A DNA stretch of 64,000 nucleotides from JANNVK01 sp031414415. Lineage in GTDB: Bacteria; Acidobacteriota; Blastocatellia; Pyrinomonadales; Pyrinomonadaceae. Under the pieces are notes generated by a model. It saw only the letters and a list, made by a program, of their open reading frames with translations, was not told the DNA's origin and did not search any database. Below are positions 43,481 to 51,906 of this stretch, in pieces. The number at the start of each line of letters is the position of its first letter. Position 1 is the stretch's first letter. Where the stretch lies: positions 1-64,000 of the forward strand of contig JANNVK010000225.1 in the NCBI GenBank assembly GCA_031414415.1, given 5' to 3'. The position numbers were made by a program, and so were the translations under genes.

Positions 43481-43834
43481 ATGAAAGAAAATGTCGTGAA
43501 AATTAAGAGTTTTGCATTTGCGGTGAGAATCGTGAAACTCTACAAGTTTTTGGTTTCGGAGCATCGAGAGTATGTGCTTTCTAAGCAAGTATTACGATGT
43601 GGAACGGCGGTTGGTGCAATGATTTGGGAAGCGGAACATTCCGAAAGCACAGCGGATTTCGTTCATAAATTAGCAGTTGCCCAAAAGGAAATTAACGAAA
43701 CGATATATTGGTTAGAATTATTGAAGGAAACAGATTTTCTAAATCAAGAACAATTTGAAAGTATAAATGAAGATGCGGTTGAGCTAATAAAATTACTGAC
43801 AAGCATCATCAAAACAACTAAGCAAAACAGATAA
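43481..43834 (+). CDS. Four-helix bundle protein (23S rRNA intervening-sequence/S23 family)
   Basis: A 117-residue helical protein. Seen: FAVRIVKLYKFLVSEHREY, LSKQVLRCGTAVGAMIWEAEH, DFVHKLAVAQKEINETIYWL and LLKETDFLNQEQF, the usual S23/four-helix layout. First described in 23S rRNA intervening sequences, but also found scattered in genomes, with unknown function. It is inserted between tyrA and the DAHP synthase gene and bounded by nearly identical direct repeats; its TAA overlaps the right one. Confidence 0.92.
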   Translation: MKENVVKIKSFAFAVRIVKLYKFLVSEHREYVLSKQVLRCGTAVGAMIWEAEHSESTADFVHKLAVAQKEINETIYWLELLKETDFLNQEQFESINEDAVELIKLLTSIIKTTKQNR

Positions 43835-43867
43835 ATTAACAATTAACAATTGATAATTAACAATTAA
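43833..43867. repeat. 35-bp direct repeat, right flank of the four-helix-bundle gene
   Basis: Almost identical to 43438-43473 (one or two changes) and in the same orientation. The stop codon of the four-helix gene lies in it, and the DAHP synthase ATG starts 3 bases after it. Confidence 0.88.
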
Positions 43868-43869
43868 AT

Positions 43870-44961
43870 ATGAGTATTTTCGACATCATTCCCCTGCAAG
43901 ATTGGGGCTTAAACATCAAAAAACCGTTCATCGTTTCGGGTCCGTGTTCGTGCGAGACTGAAGAGCAAATGATGGAAACCGCCGTTCGTCTGAAAGACAA
44001 AGGTATTTCCGCATTGCGTGCAGGAATTTGGAAGCCGAGAACTCGTCCCGGAATGTTTGAAGGCATCGGCAAAAGCGGTTTGCAATGGCTGGTCAACGCC
44101 GCGAAAGAGATTAATCTACCCGCCACTGTTGAGGTTGCGACAGGTCAGCACGTTGAAGATGCGTTAAAAGCCGGCATCGATATTTTGTGGGTTGGTGCAA
44201 GAACGACGGTTAATCCGTTTTCCGTGCAGGAAGTTGCAGACGCGTTGAGCGGCGTCGATATTCCCGTGATGGTTAAAAATCCGATAAATCCCGATTTGCA
44301 ATTATGGATGGGCGGAATCGAGCGAATCAACAAAGCTGGAATCAAGCGAATCGGAGCAATTCATCGCGGTTTTTCGTCGTATGAAAAAACGAAATATCGC
44401 AACAAACCGATGTGGGAATTGCCTATCGAACTTCGCCGTTTGAATCCTGAACTACCGATAATCGTTGATCCATCGCACATTTGCGGAGCGAGAGATTTGC
44501 TCCAATCGGTGGCTCAAAAGGCGTTCGATTTAGATTTTGACGGTTTGATGATTGAATCTCACCGCGATCCCGATAATGCTTGGAGCGATGCGGCACAGCA
44601 AGTTACGCCGGAAAGATTGGGCGAAATTTTGAAAAGTTTGGTCGTCAGAAAAGCAGGTTTGGACGAACACGCGGAAAATGCGTTGGAAACTTTGCGTCAG
44701 CAGATTGATAGAATTGACAATTATATGCTTGAAATTATGGGCGAAAGAATGGACATTGCGAGGCAAATCGGCGAATTCAAACGTGACAACGGCATCACGA
44801 TTTTGCAAACAAATCGTTGGGACGAAATTATCAACGACCGTGCCAATAAAGCTGCTCAAAAAGAACTGACGCGGCAATTTGTTGTTGATATGATGGAGGC
44901 AATTCACCAAGAATCTATCCGCCATCAGACGAAGATTATGAATAATTTGTTGGCAGAATAG
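43870..44961 (+). CDS. Bifunctional 3-deoxy-7-phosphoheptulonate synthase / chorismate mutase type II
   Basis: A 363-residue fusion. The N-terminal about 260 residues are a type I-beta DAHP synthase (VSGPCSCETEEQM, RAGIWKPRTRPG, GIERINKAGIKRIGAIHRG, DPSHICGARD). The C-terminal about 95 are an AroQ-type helical chorismate mutase (LRQQIDRIDNYMLEIMGERM and IARQIGEFK). It links the first shikimate step with prephenate production. The gene order pheA-aminotransferase-tyrA-DAHPS/CM is familiar from Bacteroidetes operons. A terminator hairpin follows. Confidence 0.95.
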   Translation: MSIFDIIPLQDWGLNIKKPFIVSGPCSCETEEQMMETAVRLKDKGISALRAGIWKPRTRPGMFEGIGKSGLQWLVNAAKEINLPATVEVATGQHVEDALKAGIDILWVGARTTVNPFSVQEVADALSGVDIPVMVKNPINPDLQLWMGGIERINKAGIKRIGAIHRGFSSYEKTKYRNKPMWELPIELRRLNPELPIIVDPSHICGARDLLQSVAQKAFDLDFDGLMIESHRDPDNAWSDAAQQVTPERLGEILKSLVVRKAGLDEHAENALETLRQQIDRIDNYMLEIMGERMDIARQIGEFKRDNGITILQTNRWDEIINDRANKAAQKELTRQFVVDMMEAIHQESIRHQTKIMNNLLAE

Positions 44962-45001
44962 TTGGGAATGTAAAAAGTAAAAAGGCAAAAGTAAAAAGTA
45001 A

Positions 45002-45037
45002 AAAAAAGTGTTTGGAGTTTAGCTTCGGACGCTTTTT
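45002..45037 (+). terminator. Intrinsic terminator after the aromatic operon
   Basis: AAGTGTTTGGA and TTCGGACGCTT pair with some G-U pairs around a short loop (GTTTAGC), followed by six T. It ends 40-75 bases after the DAHP synthase stop. Confidence 0.75.
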
Positions 45038-45141
45038 TCTTTGCAATTTTGTGATTAATTCGTTTGATTCTTTTTGCAGATGAGAAATTCAATAGCAATG
45101 AATGATTTGTCGGTTGCATAACTTCGGTTTATAGTTAGGCT

Positions 45142-45966
45142 ATGATTTTTGCAGATTTTAATTTATCGCAACGAATTGAACGCACGGAAGCACTAATAAC
45201 AGCGGCTTTTGCGGATGCTCGAGCGAAAATTTCGCCGGAATATGGTGCGAAATGGATTGAGGTTGCTGGTGCTTTTGCGATTTTTGATGGCATTGAATCG
45301 CCTTGCACACAGACTTTCGGACTCGGAATGTTTGGTGAAGTAACTGCCGCAGATTTAGATAAAATTGAGACGTTTTTTAAGGAACGAAACTCGCCAATCT
45401 TGCACGAAGTAAGTCCGTTGGCTGATGCTTCCGTCCTTGCGTTGCTCAACGAACGTGGTTATACGCCGATTGAATATACAAATGTGATGTTTCAAACGCT
45501 CAACGCTAGTGACCGAAATCTTGCTCTGAATCCTAAAATATCGACACGAATTATCGGTGAAGATAAAGTATTGCTGTGGGCTGAAACATCGGCAAACGGT
45601 TGGATTACTGAAATGCCAGATCACGTCGATTTTATGAAAGAATTTGGGCGAATCAGTGCAAGTTGCGTTGGTTGTTATTCGTTTCTGGCTGAAATCGACG
45701 AAAAACCGATTGCGACCGGTGCGTTATTTATTTTCGATGGAGTTGCCGAAGCCGCGGGTGCAAGCACGATTCCCGAAGGTCGAAAGCAAGGTGCACAAAC
45801 GGCATTGTTAGACGCTCGACTTAAATTTGCTAAAGAAAAAGGTTGCGATATTGTGATTATGGGAGCATCGCCAGGAAGTCAATCGCAAAAAAATGCGGAG
45901 AAAAATGGGTTTCGAATTGCATACACGCGGACGAAATGGGGGTTGAAAGTGAAAAGTGAAAAGTGA
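45142..45966 (+). CDS. GNAT-family N-acetyltransferase
   Basis: A 274-residue protein with a C-terminal GNAT fold: GCYSFLAEIDEKPIATGALF, AEAAGASTIPEGRKQGAQTALLDARLKFA (acetyl-CoA binding region RKQGAQ) and MGASPGSQSQKNAEKNGF. The N-terminal half is a degenerate second GNAT-like domain. The substrate is unknown. The last five residues (VKSEK) and the stop are read from an AAAAGTG heptamer array. Confidence 0.88.
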   Translation: MIFADFNLSQRIERTEALITAAFADARAKISPEYGAKWIEVAGAFAIFDGIESPCTQTFGLGMFGEVTAADLDKIETFFKERNSPILHEVSPLADASVLALLNERGYTPIEYTNVMFQTLNASDRNLALNPKISTRIIGEDKVLLWAETSANGWITEMPDHVDFMKEFGRISASCVGCYSFLAEIDEKPIATGALFIFDGVAEAAGASTIPEGRKQGAQTALLDARLKFAKEKGCDIVIMGASPGSQSQKNAEKNGFRIAYTRTKWGLKVKSEK

Positions 45967-46041
45967 AAAGTGAAATAGTGAAAAAGTGAAAAAGTGAAGA
46001 GTGATGAGTGAAAAGTGAAGAGTGAAAAGTGAAAAGTGATG
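45944..46041. repeat. Heptamer tandem array (AAAAGTG)n
   Basis: Variable copies of AAAAGTG, some with AGAGTG or ATGAGTG, begin inside the end of the GNAT gene and extend 75 bases past it. It continues the 7-bp period seen elsewhere in the window. Confidence 0.9.
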
Positions 46042-46118
46042 AGATTCAAATTGAAGTATTGATGCAACTAAAATTGTTGTAAAGTATTCAAAAGAAATAG
46101 GTTTATTGGGGAAAAATT

Positions 46119-46523
46119 ATGAAAAAGTTATTTTTTATTGCGACAATAATTTTCGCGTTGGCGACAATTTCAAGCGTTTTTGCACATGGAACAAAAGAGG
46201 TAAAACTCTCAGTGAATAAGCAAATTGTTGCTTCGGGCAGCAAGCTAAAAATAAAACTTATCGAAATTAAAGACACACGTTGCCCAGAAGATGTAAATTG
46301 CGTTTGGGCGGGAAATGCGGTGATAAAATTTACCGTCAGCAAAGGAAAATTGACGGCGAAAACTTTTGAATTGAATAGCGGAATTGAGCCGATGAGCGTT
46401 ACATATCAAGGTTACGAAATTAAAATTAAAGATATTACGCCAAATCGAAAATCTTCAGATGGTGCTGAAAATGTTCAGCAAAATGTAACTCTCACAATTG
46501 GTAAAATGCCAAAAAAGCCCTAG
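46119..46523 (+). CDS. Exported protein of unknown function
   Basis: A 134-residue protein with a clear signal peptide (MKKLFFIATIIFALATISS, cleavage likely after VFA) and a mature beta-rich domain. It contains DTRCPEDVNCVWAGNAVIKF, a conserved double-cysteine motif known from small exported proteins without assigned function. The cysteines could form a disulfide. It converges on the next gene with a 4-base gap. Confidence 0.75.
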   Translation: MKKLFFIATIIFALATISSVFAHGTKEVKLSVNKQIVASGSKLKIKLIEIKDTRCPEDVNCVWAGNAVIKFTVSKGKLTAKTFELNSGIEPMSVTYQGYEIKIKDITPNRKSSDGAENVQQNVTLTIGKMPKKP

Positions 46524-46527
46524 ATAA

Positions 46528-47079
46528 TTAAAATTTTGATTGAAATTCATTTGAATTTTGGCGTAATTTAACCCACATTTCAAAAATTTCCGGTGTTTGA
46601 ATCCAGAGAGTTATCCACTCTGCAATTTCTAAATTTACGAGCCGTCGATTTTCATCGATGGCTTTTTTGTTTGCAATCAAAATACAACGCTCTTTTGCTT
46701 TTAATATTTCTGCAAACATCAAACGCAAACCGATTTTGTCGTTGTCGGTAACAAATTTTAGACGTAAATTTTCGAGATTTCGGAGTGAAGCGAGAGTTTC
46801 TTTAAAGTTTGAAAAATTAAATGTGTTGCGAAAAAGAGGATCGTAAGGTGAATTAAGACGGCGTTCAATGTCAATTTTTAAAATTTCTGAGTGACGAAGC
46901 ATTGCACCTTCATCAGCAAGTAAGCGGGCAGTTTTCATTGGTAAATCGACTGCATTTATGCCGAATTGATTGAGAACGACTTGTTCTATTGCGAGAATTT
47001 CTGTGGCACCAACTGATTCGCAATCAAGTTTTTCCCAAACCTCAATTATTAAATCTATTTTTGTTCGGGATTTCCACAC
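46528..47079 (-). CDS. Protein of unknown function
   Basis: A 183-residue helical, soluble protein with WEKLDCESVGATEILAIEQVV near the N-terminus and LEIAEWITLWIQTPEIFEMW near the C-terminus. I do not recognise the family. It is 40 bp downstream of the zinc-finger-like gene on the same strand. Confidence 0.65.
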   Translation of the reverse strand: MWKSRTKIDLIIEVWEKLDCESVGATEILAIEQVVLNQFGINAVDLPMKTARLLADEGAMLRHSEILKIDIERRLNSPYDPLFRNTFNFSNFKETLASLRNLENLRLKFVTDNDKIGLRLMFAEILKAKERCILIANKKAIDENRRLVNLEIAEWITLWIQTPEIFEMWVKLRQNSNEFQSKF

Positions 47080-47119
47080 AAGTTCATTCTAACAACTTGG
47101 TTTGAGCAGGTAAAACAGA

Positions 47120-47425
47120 CTAGGCTTGTTTCAATGTTAAACCTTCGTTTTCACAAAGCAATTTGTTAAGCAAGCGAAAATCTTTGTGCTTATTTCCAAG
47201 TAAAGCCTCGGCAAGCTCAAGCAGAGGTTGCGGAATTGCTTCAGTATTTAGACGAAATTCATTTTGCGGAAAGTGCATATATAAATCGACTTCAGACGAG
47301 CAAAATTCGCAGATAACAAGATGTTTCGTAACTTTCTCAGATTCTTTTTTATCGAGAATGTTGTTTTGAAACTTTAATAAGTCCTCAGACGCAGGACATT
47401 TGACGCTTTTACTGAACTTAACCAT
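47120..47425 (-). CDS. Zinc-finger-like (anti-sigma type) small protein
   Basis: A 101-residue protein with an HxxxCxxC motif (HLVICEFC, after CPASEDLLKFQ), like the zf-HC2 zinc-binding anti-sigma domain. It has no transmembrane segment. It is divergent from a sigma-like regulator gene 444 bp away, so it may regulate that protein; this is inference from position only. Confidence 0.65.
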   Translation of the reverse strand: MVKFSKSVKCPASEDLLKFQNNILDKKESEKVTKHLVICEFCSSEVDLYMHFPQNEFRLNTEAIPQPLLELAEALLGNKHKDFRLLNKLLCENEGLTLKQA

Positions 47426-47632
47426 TTTAGTTAAAGTAAGCCACTGAACTTTTTATAAAATTTCTTTACCACTTGGGCAAGAAGAAGTTTATTTACCTTC
47501 ATTATAAAGAAATCCGTAATGTCGCAAGTCTTCCATAAGTTTCTGAAAATTAATAAATTTGCCGTAATACAATGAATATATAAAGGTTTCCAAATTAAAG
47601 TGATAAACAATGTAAAAAATTAGAAAAAAGTG

Positions 47633-47661
47633 TTGCTCAATTATAAAATAGTTGTTAGTAT
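47633..47661 (+). promoter_or_regulatory. Sigma70-like promoter of the sigma-like regulator gene
   Basis: TTGCTC (47633-47638), a 17-base spacer and TAGTAT (47656-47661). The transcript would have a leader of about 200 bases, with a small hairpin TTCTCAGTAATGAGAA. The 444-bp gap 47426-47869 otherwise shows no gene; I see only short chance ORFs. Confidence 0.5.
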
Positions 47662-47869
47662 ATTAATTGTAGTTAAAGACAAGAAATTGCTTTGACACAT
47701 CCTTCCTTAAAGTCGTTGTAAATCAACTTACAGCAAAAAATGAGTTTCAAACATTTCTCAGTAATGAGAATTAGTATTTTTCTGCGAACAAAATCAAATC
47801 GGGAATGATTTCGTCAGAATAGACTCATTTACTCACGAAAAAAAAATTGGTAATTTCGGAAAAGCAAAT

Positions 47870-49024
47870 ATGAGCACAATTGTAGGACAAGAAAACTCAA
47901 AAAAGACTACAAATGGTCGAACAATACGAGCCGGTAAATGGATAGAAAGTCTAAAAACTTCTAATGTAAATCAGCTTTGGTCAGAATTGCAGCGTGTTGT
48001 TTCATATCATCCATTAGTCAGAGCCTCGAAAACCGCCGGTTTACTGGTGGAAGAAGGCAGATATAACGCCCACACAGATTTGACACAAGAACTTTTTGTG
48101 ACTTTGTTGAGCAAGGAAAGATTTCAGCATTATATTGATACCGAAATGACGGATCAAGAAATTGAGGCTGAAATAAGCCAAATTGAGTTGACGAATTTGC
48201 TGACAGCGGAGCTTCGTAAAAGATACCCAGAGTCTTATCGGCTTGCTCGCAGAGTTTCAACATTAATTCAAACAAGTAAAACTTTTAAAAGATTTGATAT
48301 TTATGGCGATGGCGAAAATCATCGCAGATTGGTTGACCGTGTTTACGGATTATCTGAATGGAAAGACAAAAAATCGCGTCGCAGTCAGCAAGAAATGGAA
48401 GCTCGCGTAAAAACCGTTCCATTTCAAAAACGAGATACTCGAATGGTTGGTTGCACTGGTGACTCGCAAATTGTGATTTCAAATCCGGTGATGGAAATTT
48501 TAATTATTAGAGTTTTAAAAGCTGTTGACTCGCCAGTAAACGTCAGAACTTTACGAAGTCTTGTCATGTCGCGATTGCCGATAATGGACATTTATCTTGT
48601 TCCGATTAGCGGTTCTGACGACAGCGACGATGACGGCAAAATGGATTATGATCCGGCGGATACTGGTGAAAATCCGGAACAGGTTTTACTTCGCCGCGAA
48701 GATGAATCGTTGGCAATAAATTATGTCGATCGATTTTTGCAAGGTTTGGAAAAAAGCGTTCGCGGAAAAGCTAAACAATATCACCGAATGGTCGGAGTTT
48801 TATGGCATTGCTATCTCAGCACTGATGGTGGAACACAATTAGAAGTTGCGGAAAATCTTGGAGTTTCAGATTCTCTAGTTTCTGATTACCGAAAACGCAT
48901 AGAATCTGAATTAAAGCAGTTGTCATTTACTGGAGTAAACGACGCACGACAATTTGAACAAGCATTGCGTGGAAAGGTAAAAGTCTTAATTTCAACTTTT
49001 GATGAGGAAAACTTAGCTGTTTAA
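47870..49024 (+). CDS. Sigma-factor-like regulatory protein with C-terminal HTH
   Basis: A 384-residue soluble protein. The C-terminus (about 322-348) has a helix-turn-helix TQLEVAENLGVSDSLVSDYR as in the last region of sigma factors, and an acidic linker GSDDSDDDGKMDY splits the protein. The middle reads as helical and basic. It is not a canonical sigma70 (no clear regions 2.3/2.4). It lies right in front of the exopolysaccharide locus and may control it. The identity is only moderately certain. Confidence 0.6.
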   Translation: MSTIVGQENSKKTTNGRTIRAGKWIESLKTSNVNQLWSELQRVVSYHPLVRASKTAGLLVEEGRYNAHTDLTQELFVTLLSKERFQHYIDTEMTDQEIEAEISQIELTNLLTAELRKRYPESYRLARRVSTLIQTSKTFKRFDIYGDGENHRRLVDRVYGLSEWKDKKSRRSQQEMEARVKTVPFQKRDTRMVGCTGDSQIVISNPVMEILIIRVLKAVDSPVNVRTLRSLVMSRLPIMDIYLVPISGSDDSDDDGKMDYDPADTGENPEQVLLRREDESLAINYVDRFLQGLEKSVRGKAKQYHRMVGVLWHCYLSTDGGTQLEVAENLGVSDSLVSDYRKRIESELKQLSFTGVNDARQFEQALRGKVKVLISTFDEENLAV

Positions 49025-49090
49025 ATTTATTGAAACTTGCTATTATTGGGTTTCCCCTAAATTTCAAAGTCAAAGTATAAATGAGAATTG

Positions 49091-50698
49091 ATGTCTTCGA
49101 AAGAAACAAGCCGTGACCATACATCATTAAAACCGAGTTCTAATCGGTCTAATTCTAGTTTGCCAGCGAGTCTCAAACCTCCAAGAAATCACGATGAACT
49201 TTTCGGACTTGATAAAACTCTAACCTCACATGGTTTTTTTGAGGACAAAAAAGCTACTAATTTATCCGAAAAAAATGGCTTAGGTTTAGACAGCGAGAAA
49301 GTTTTAATTACAAAAGAGATTGAAACAAAAGCACCTGAAAACGATAATTTAACTTATTCTGAGATTCAAAAAAAAGCAAAATTAGATAAAGCATTCGAAA
49401 AAGATAAATTGTTATTAAGCCAAGATAACTGGTTGATGCGAAATGGTCACACATTTAGCTACATCGGTATTTTTCTGTTTACTTTGACCCTTTATTTTCG
49501 CCCTTACGAATTAATTCCCGGACTTAGCGGATTTAATTCGATGGCACTTTATATCGCCATTGCCACGATAATTTTCTTTGTTCCAACTCAGTTTATGACT
49601 GAAGGAAACCTTACAACTCGCCCGCCGGAAATTAATTATATTTTATTGCTGACATTGGTTGCACTTTTGACAATACCAATCGCAAAAAGTCCGTCTTTAT
49701 CTTGGGAAACTTTTAACGATACTTTTATTCGCGTTGTTTTGATGTTTATCGTGATGGTAAATGTTATTAAAACCGAAACGCGACTTCGCGGGTTGATGTT
49801 GCTTTCTGTTGGAATTGGGTTTTATTTATCAGTTGTGGCATTTAATTTATACCAAGCTGGCAAATTTAAAGTTGAAGGTTATCGCGTTAGTGTCGAACTC
49901 GGCGGAATGTTCGGAAATCCTAACGAACTTGCAACTCATTTTGTAATGTTTTTACCTGTTTCGGTGGCTTTGGCAATTAGCAGTAAAAAAATTGTTTGGA
50001 AAGTTTTATATTACATTGCGTCTGCTTTTATGGTTGCAGGAGTATTAGTTACTTTTTCTCGCGGGGCATTTCTTGGTTTAATAATAAGTGGATTTGTTTT
50101 TGCTTTGAAAGTTGGAAGAAATCAGAGGTTTAAGGTTGTCGTTTTATCAACAATAATTTCTGCAATTTTCTTGGCTGCAGCTCCTGGTGGTTACGGTCTT
50201 CGTGTGCTTTCAATTCTCATTCCTGGACTAGATGAAGTAGGTTCATCTGATCAAAGAAAAGAACTTTTAATTCAATCAATTATTGTAACTCTGCGAAATC
50301 CTTGGGGCGTAGGTATGAACGGATTTACCCTTGGTTCAGCTCATAACTTGCAAACTCATAATGCTTTTACCCAAGTTTCCTCCGAACTAGGAATCATCGG
50401 ATTAGTTCTATATCTATTAATTTTAATTAGCCCAATTCGCAGATTAGGTGCAATCGAACGAGAATGTTTCGCATCAAAAAATTTCAACTGGATTTATTAC
50501 CTTTCAATTGGAGTTCAAGTCAGTATAATTGCATATATGGTTGCGAGTTTCTTTGGCTCATTCGCGTATAATTGGTTTGTTTACTTCCCGATAGCATATG
50601 CAATCGCGATTCGTCGGATTTACGCAGTTGAAAAGGATAAACAAAATAAAACCGTTCTCGATTTTCACGGAACCAAAAGTATTTTGGCTACTTCTTAG
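49091..50698 (+). CDS. O-antigen ligase / polymerase-family membrane protein
   Basis: A 535-residue protein with about 10-12 TM segments and the Wzy_C-type features (FGNPNELATHFVMFLP, GGYGLRVLS, NPWGVGMNGFTLGSAHNLQTHNAF with the conserved His). The first about 105 residues are polar, unstructured and unusually rich in Ser, Lys and Asn, ahead of the first TM. A TTG one codon before is possible. It polymerises or ligates a polysaccharide repeat unit. The next gene starts right after its stop. Confidence 0.88.
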   Translation: MSSKETSRDHTSLKPSSNRSNSSLPASLKPPRNHDELFGLDKTLTSHGFFEDKKATNLSEKNGLGLDSEKVLITKEIETKAPENDNLTYSEIQKKAKLDKAFEKDKLLLSQDNWLMRNGHTFSYIGIFLFTLTLYFRPYELIPGLSGFNSMALYIAIATIIFFVPTQFMTEGNLTTRPPEINYILLLTLVALLTIPIAKSPSLSWETFNDTFIRVVLMFIVMVNVIKTETRLRGLMLLSVGIGFYLSVVAFNLYQAGKFKVEGYRVSVELGGMFGNPNELATHFVMFLPVSVALAISSKKIVWKVLYYIASAFMVAGVLVTFSRGAFLGLIISGFVFALKVGRNQRFKVVVLSTIISAIFLAAAPGGYGLRVLSILIPGLDEVGSSDQRKELLIQSIIVTLRNPWGVGMNGFTLGSAHNLQTHNAFTQVSSELGIIGLVLYLLILISPIRRLGAIERECFASKNFNWIYYLSIGVQVSIIAYMVASFFGSFAYNWFVYFPIAYAIAIRRIYAVEKDKQNKTVLDFHGTKSILATS

Positions 50699-51889
50699 AT
50701 GAACAATTTTTTAACAATTTTATTTGAGATAGTTTTTTTCTCAAGTTTATTAGCATTATTTTACACGTATATTGGCTATCCGCTCTCGGTCTGGATAGCG
50801 AGCAGGATTTTTCCTAAACCAATTAAACGCAGTAATTTCGAACCAAAAGTAACGCTTATTATTACTGCTTACAACGAAGAAAAAGACATTAAAGAAAAAC
50901 TTGAAAACACTCTCAAAATTGATTATCCAAAAGATAAATTAGAAGTTTTGGTAGCGTCTGATTGTTCGAATGATGCGACCGATGAAATTGTAAAATCTTT
51001 TGCAAATTTCGGTGTCAAACTTTTTCGTCAAAATGAAAGACGCGGAAAAACTGCTGCTCAAAATGCTGCTGTTCAAATAGCAACTGGTGAGATAATCCTT
51101 TTTTCTGACGCAACTTCGATGTATCAGACAGACGTTTTGAAAGAGATATTGCCAAATTTTGCCGATCAAACTGTTGGTTGCGTTGCCGGAAAGTTAATTT
51201 ATGTTGATAAAACTGCTTCAAGTGTTGGCAAAGGTGCCAAAAGTTATTGGAATTACGAAACTTTTTTGAAAGAAAGCGAAAGCAAGTTGTGTTCGTTAAT
51301 TGGAGCTTCGGGCTGTTTATATGCCTTGCGAAAATCTGTTTATGTTCCGATGTATGACGAAGCCTGTAGCGATTTTATTATCTGCACATTAATTTATGAG
51401 CAAGGTTTTCGGACAATTTATGAACCAAAAGCAATCTGCATGGAGGAAACGAACCGACAATCGGACAAAGAAATTTCGATGAGAATTAGAGTTATAACGC
51501 AGTCTTATACTGACCTTTGGCGAAATGCGAGAATGCTAAATCCTTTCAAAAGCGGCTTTTTTGCGATTCAATTAATATCTCATAAAATTTTTCGCTACGC
51601 TGTCCCGTTTTTTTTGATTTTGCTCTTTGCCTCTTCGCTTGTTCTTTCATTCAAGTCAATTTTCTTCACAGTAAGTTTAGTTTTGCAAACATTATTTTAT
51701 TTATCAGCTTTTATCGCACGCTTTGCTGAAAATTCGTTTGGAAAAATTGGAATATTTGCAATTCCACATTACTTTGTCTTAGCAAATTGGGCTTCGCTTT
51801 CAGCATTTTTCAAATTTATGCGAGGTGAATCTTACGCTCGTTGGGAACCGATTCGTGAACATCTTTCCGAACGCGGCGAAAACACCTAA
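50699..51889 (+). CDS. Family-2 glycosyltransferase (membrane-associated)
   Basis: A 396-residue GT2 with an N-terminal TM, a GT-A domain (TLIITAYNEEKDI, DCSNDATD, FSDATSMYQ, GCLYALRK) and C-terminal TM segments (about 305-365). The ATG directly follows the stop of the ligase gene. It should add a sugar to the lipid-linked unit. Confidence 0.9.
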   Translation: MNNFLTILFEIVFFSSLLALFYTYIGYPLSVWIASRIFPKPIKRSNFEPKVTLIITAYNEEKDIKEKLENTLKIDYPKDKLEVLVASDCSNDATDEIVKSFANFGVKLFRQNERRGKTAAQNAAVQIATGEIILFSDATSMYQTDVLKEILPNFADQTVGCVAGKLIYVDKTASSVGKGAKSYWNYETFLKESESKLCSLIGASGCLYALRKSVYVPMYDEACSDFIICTLIYEQGFRTIYEPKAICMEETNRQSDKEISMRIRVITQSYTDLWRNARMLNPFKSGFFAIQLISHKIFRYAVPFFLILLFASSLVLSFKSIFFTVSLVLQTLFYLSAFIARFAENSFGKIGIFAIPHYFVLANWASLSAFFKFMRGESYARWEPIREHLSERGENT

Positions 51890-51906
51890 CCGCAAACTTC
51901 TCTAAA

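Noticed and set aside
43311..43867. Insertion sequence with transposase
   Set aside because: The flanked gene encodes a four-helix-bundle protein, not a transposase, and there are no target-site duplications that I can tell from the AT-rich repeats.
44962..45141. tRNA or small RNA gene in the gap after the aromatic operon
   Set aside because: Only a terminator hairpin was seen; no cloverleaf or T-loop sequence (GGTTCGANNCC) was found here or in the other gaps.
47426..47869. Small genes in the 444-bp gap
   Set aside because: Only chance ORFs below 20 codons and a promoter-like sequence were seen.
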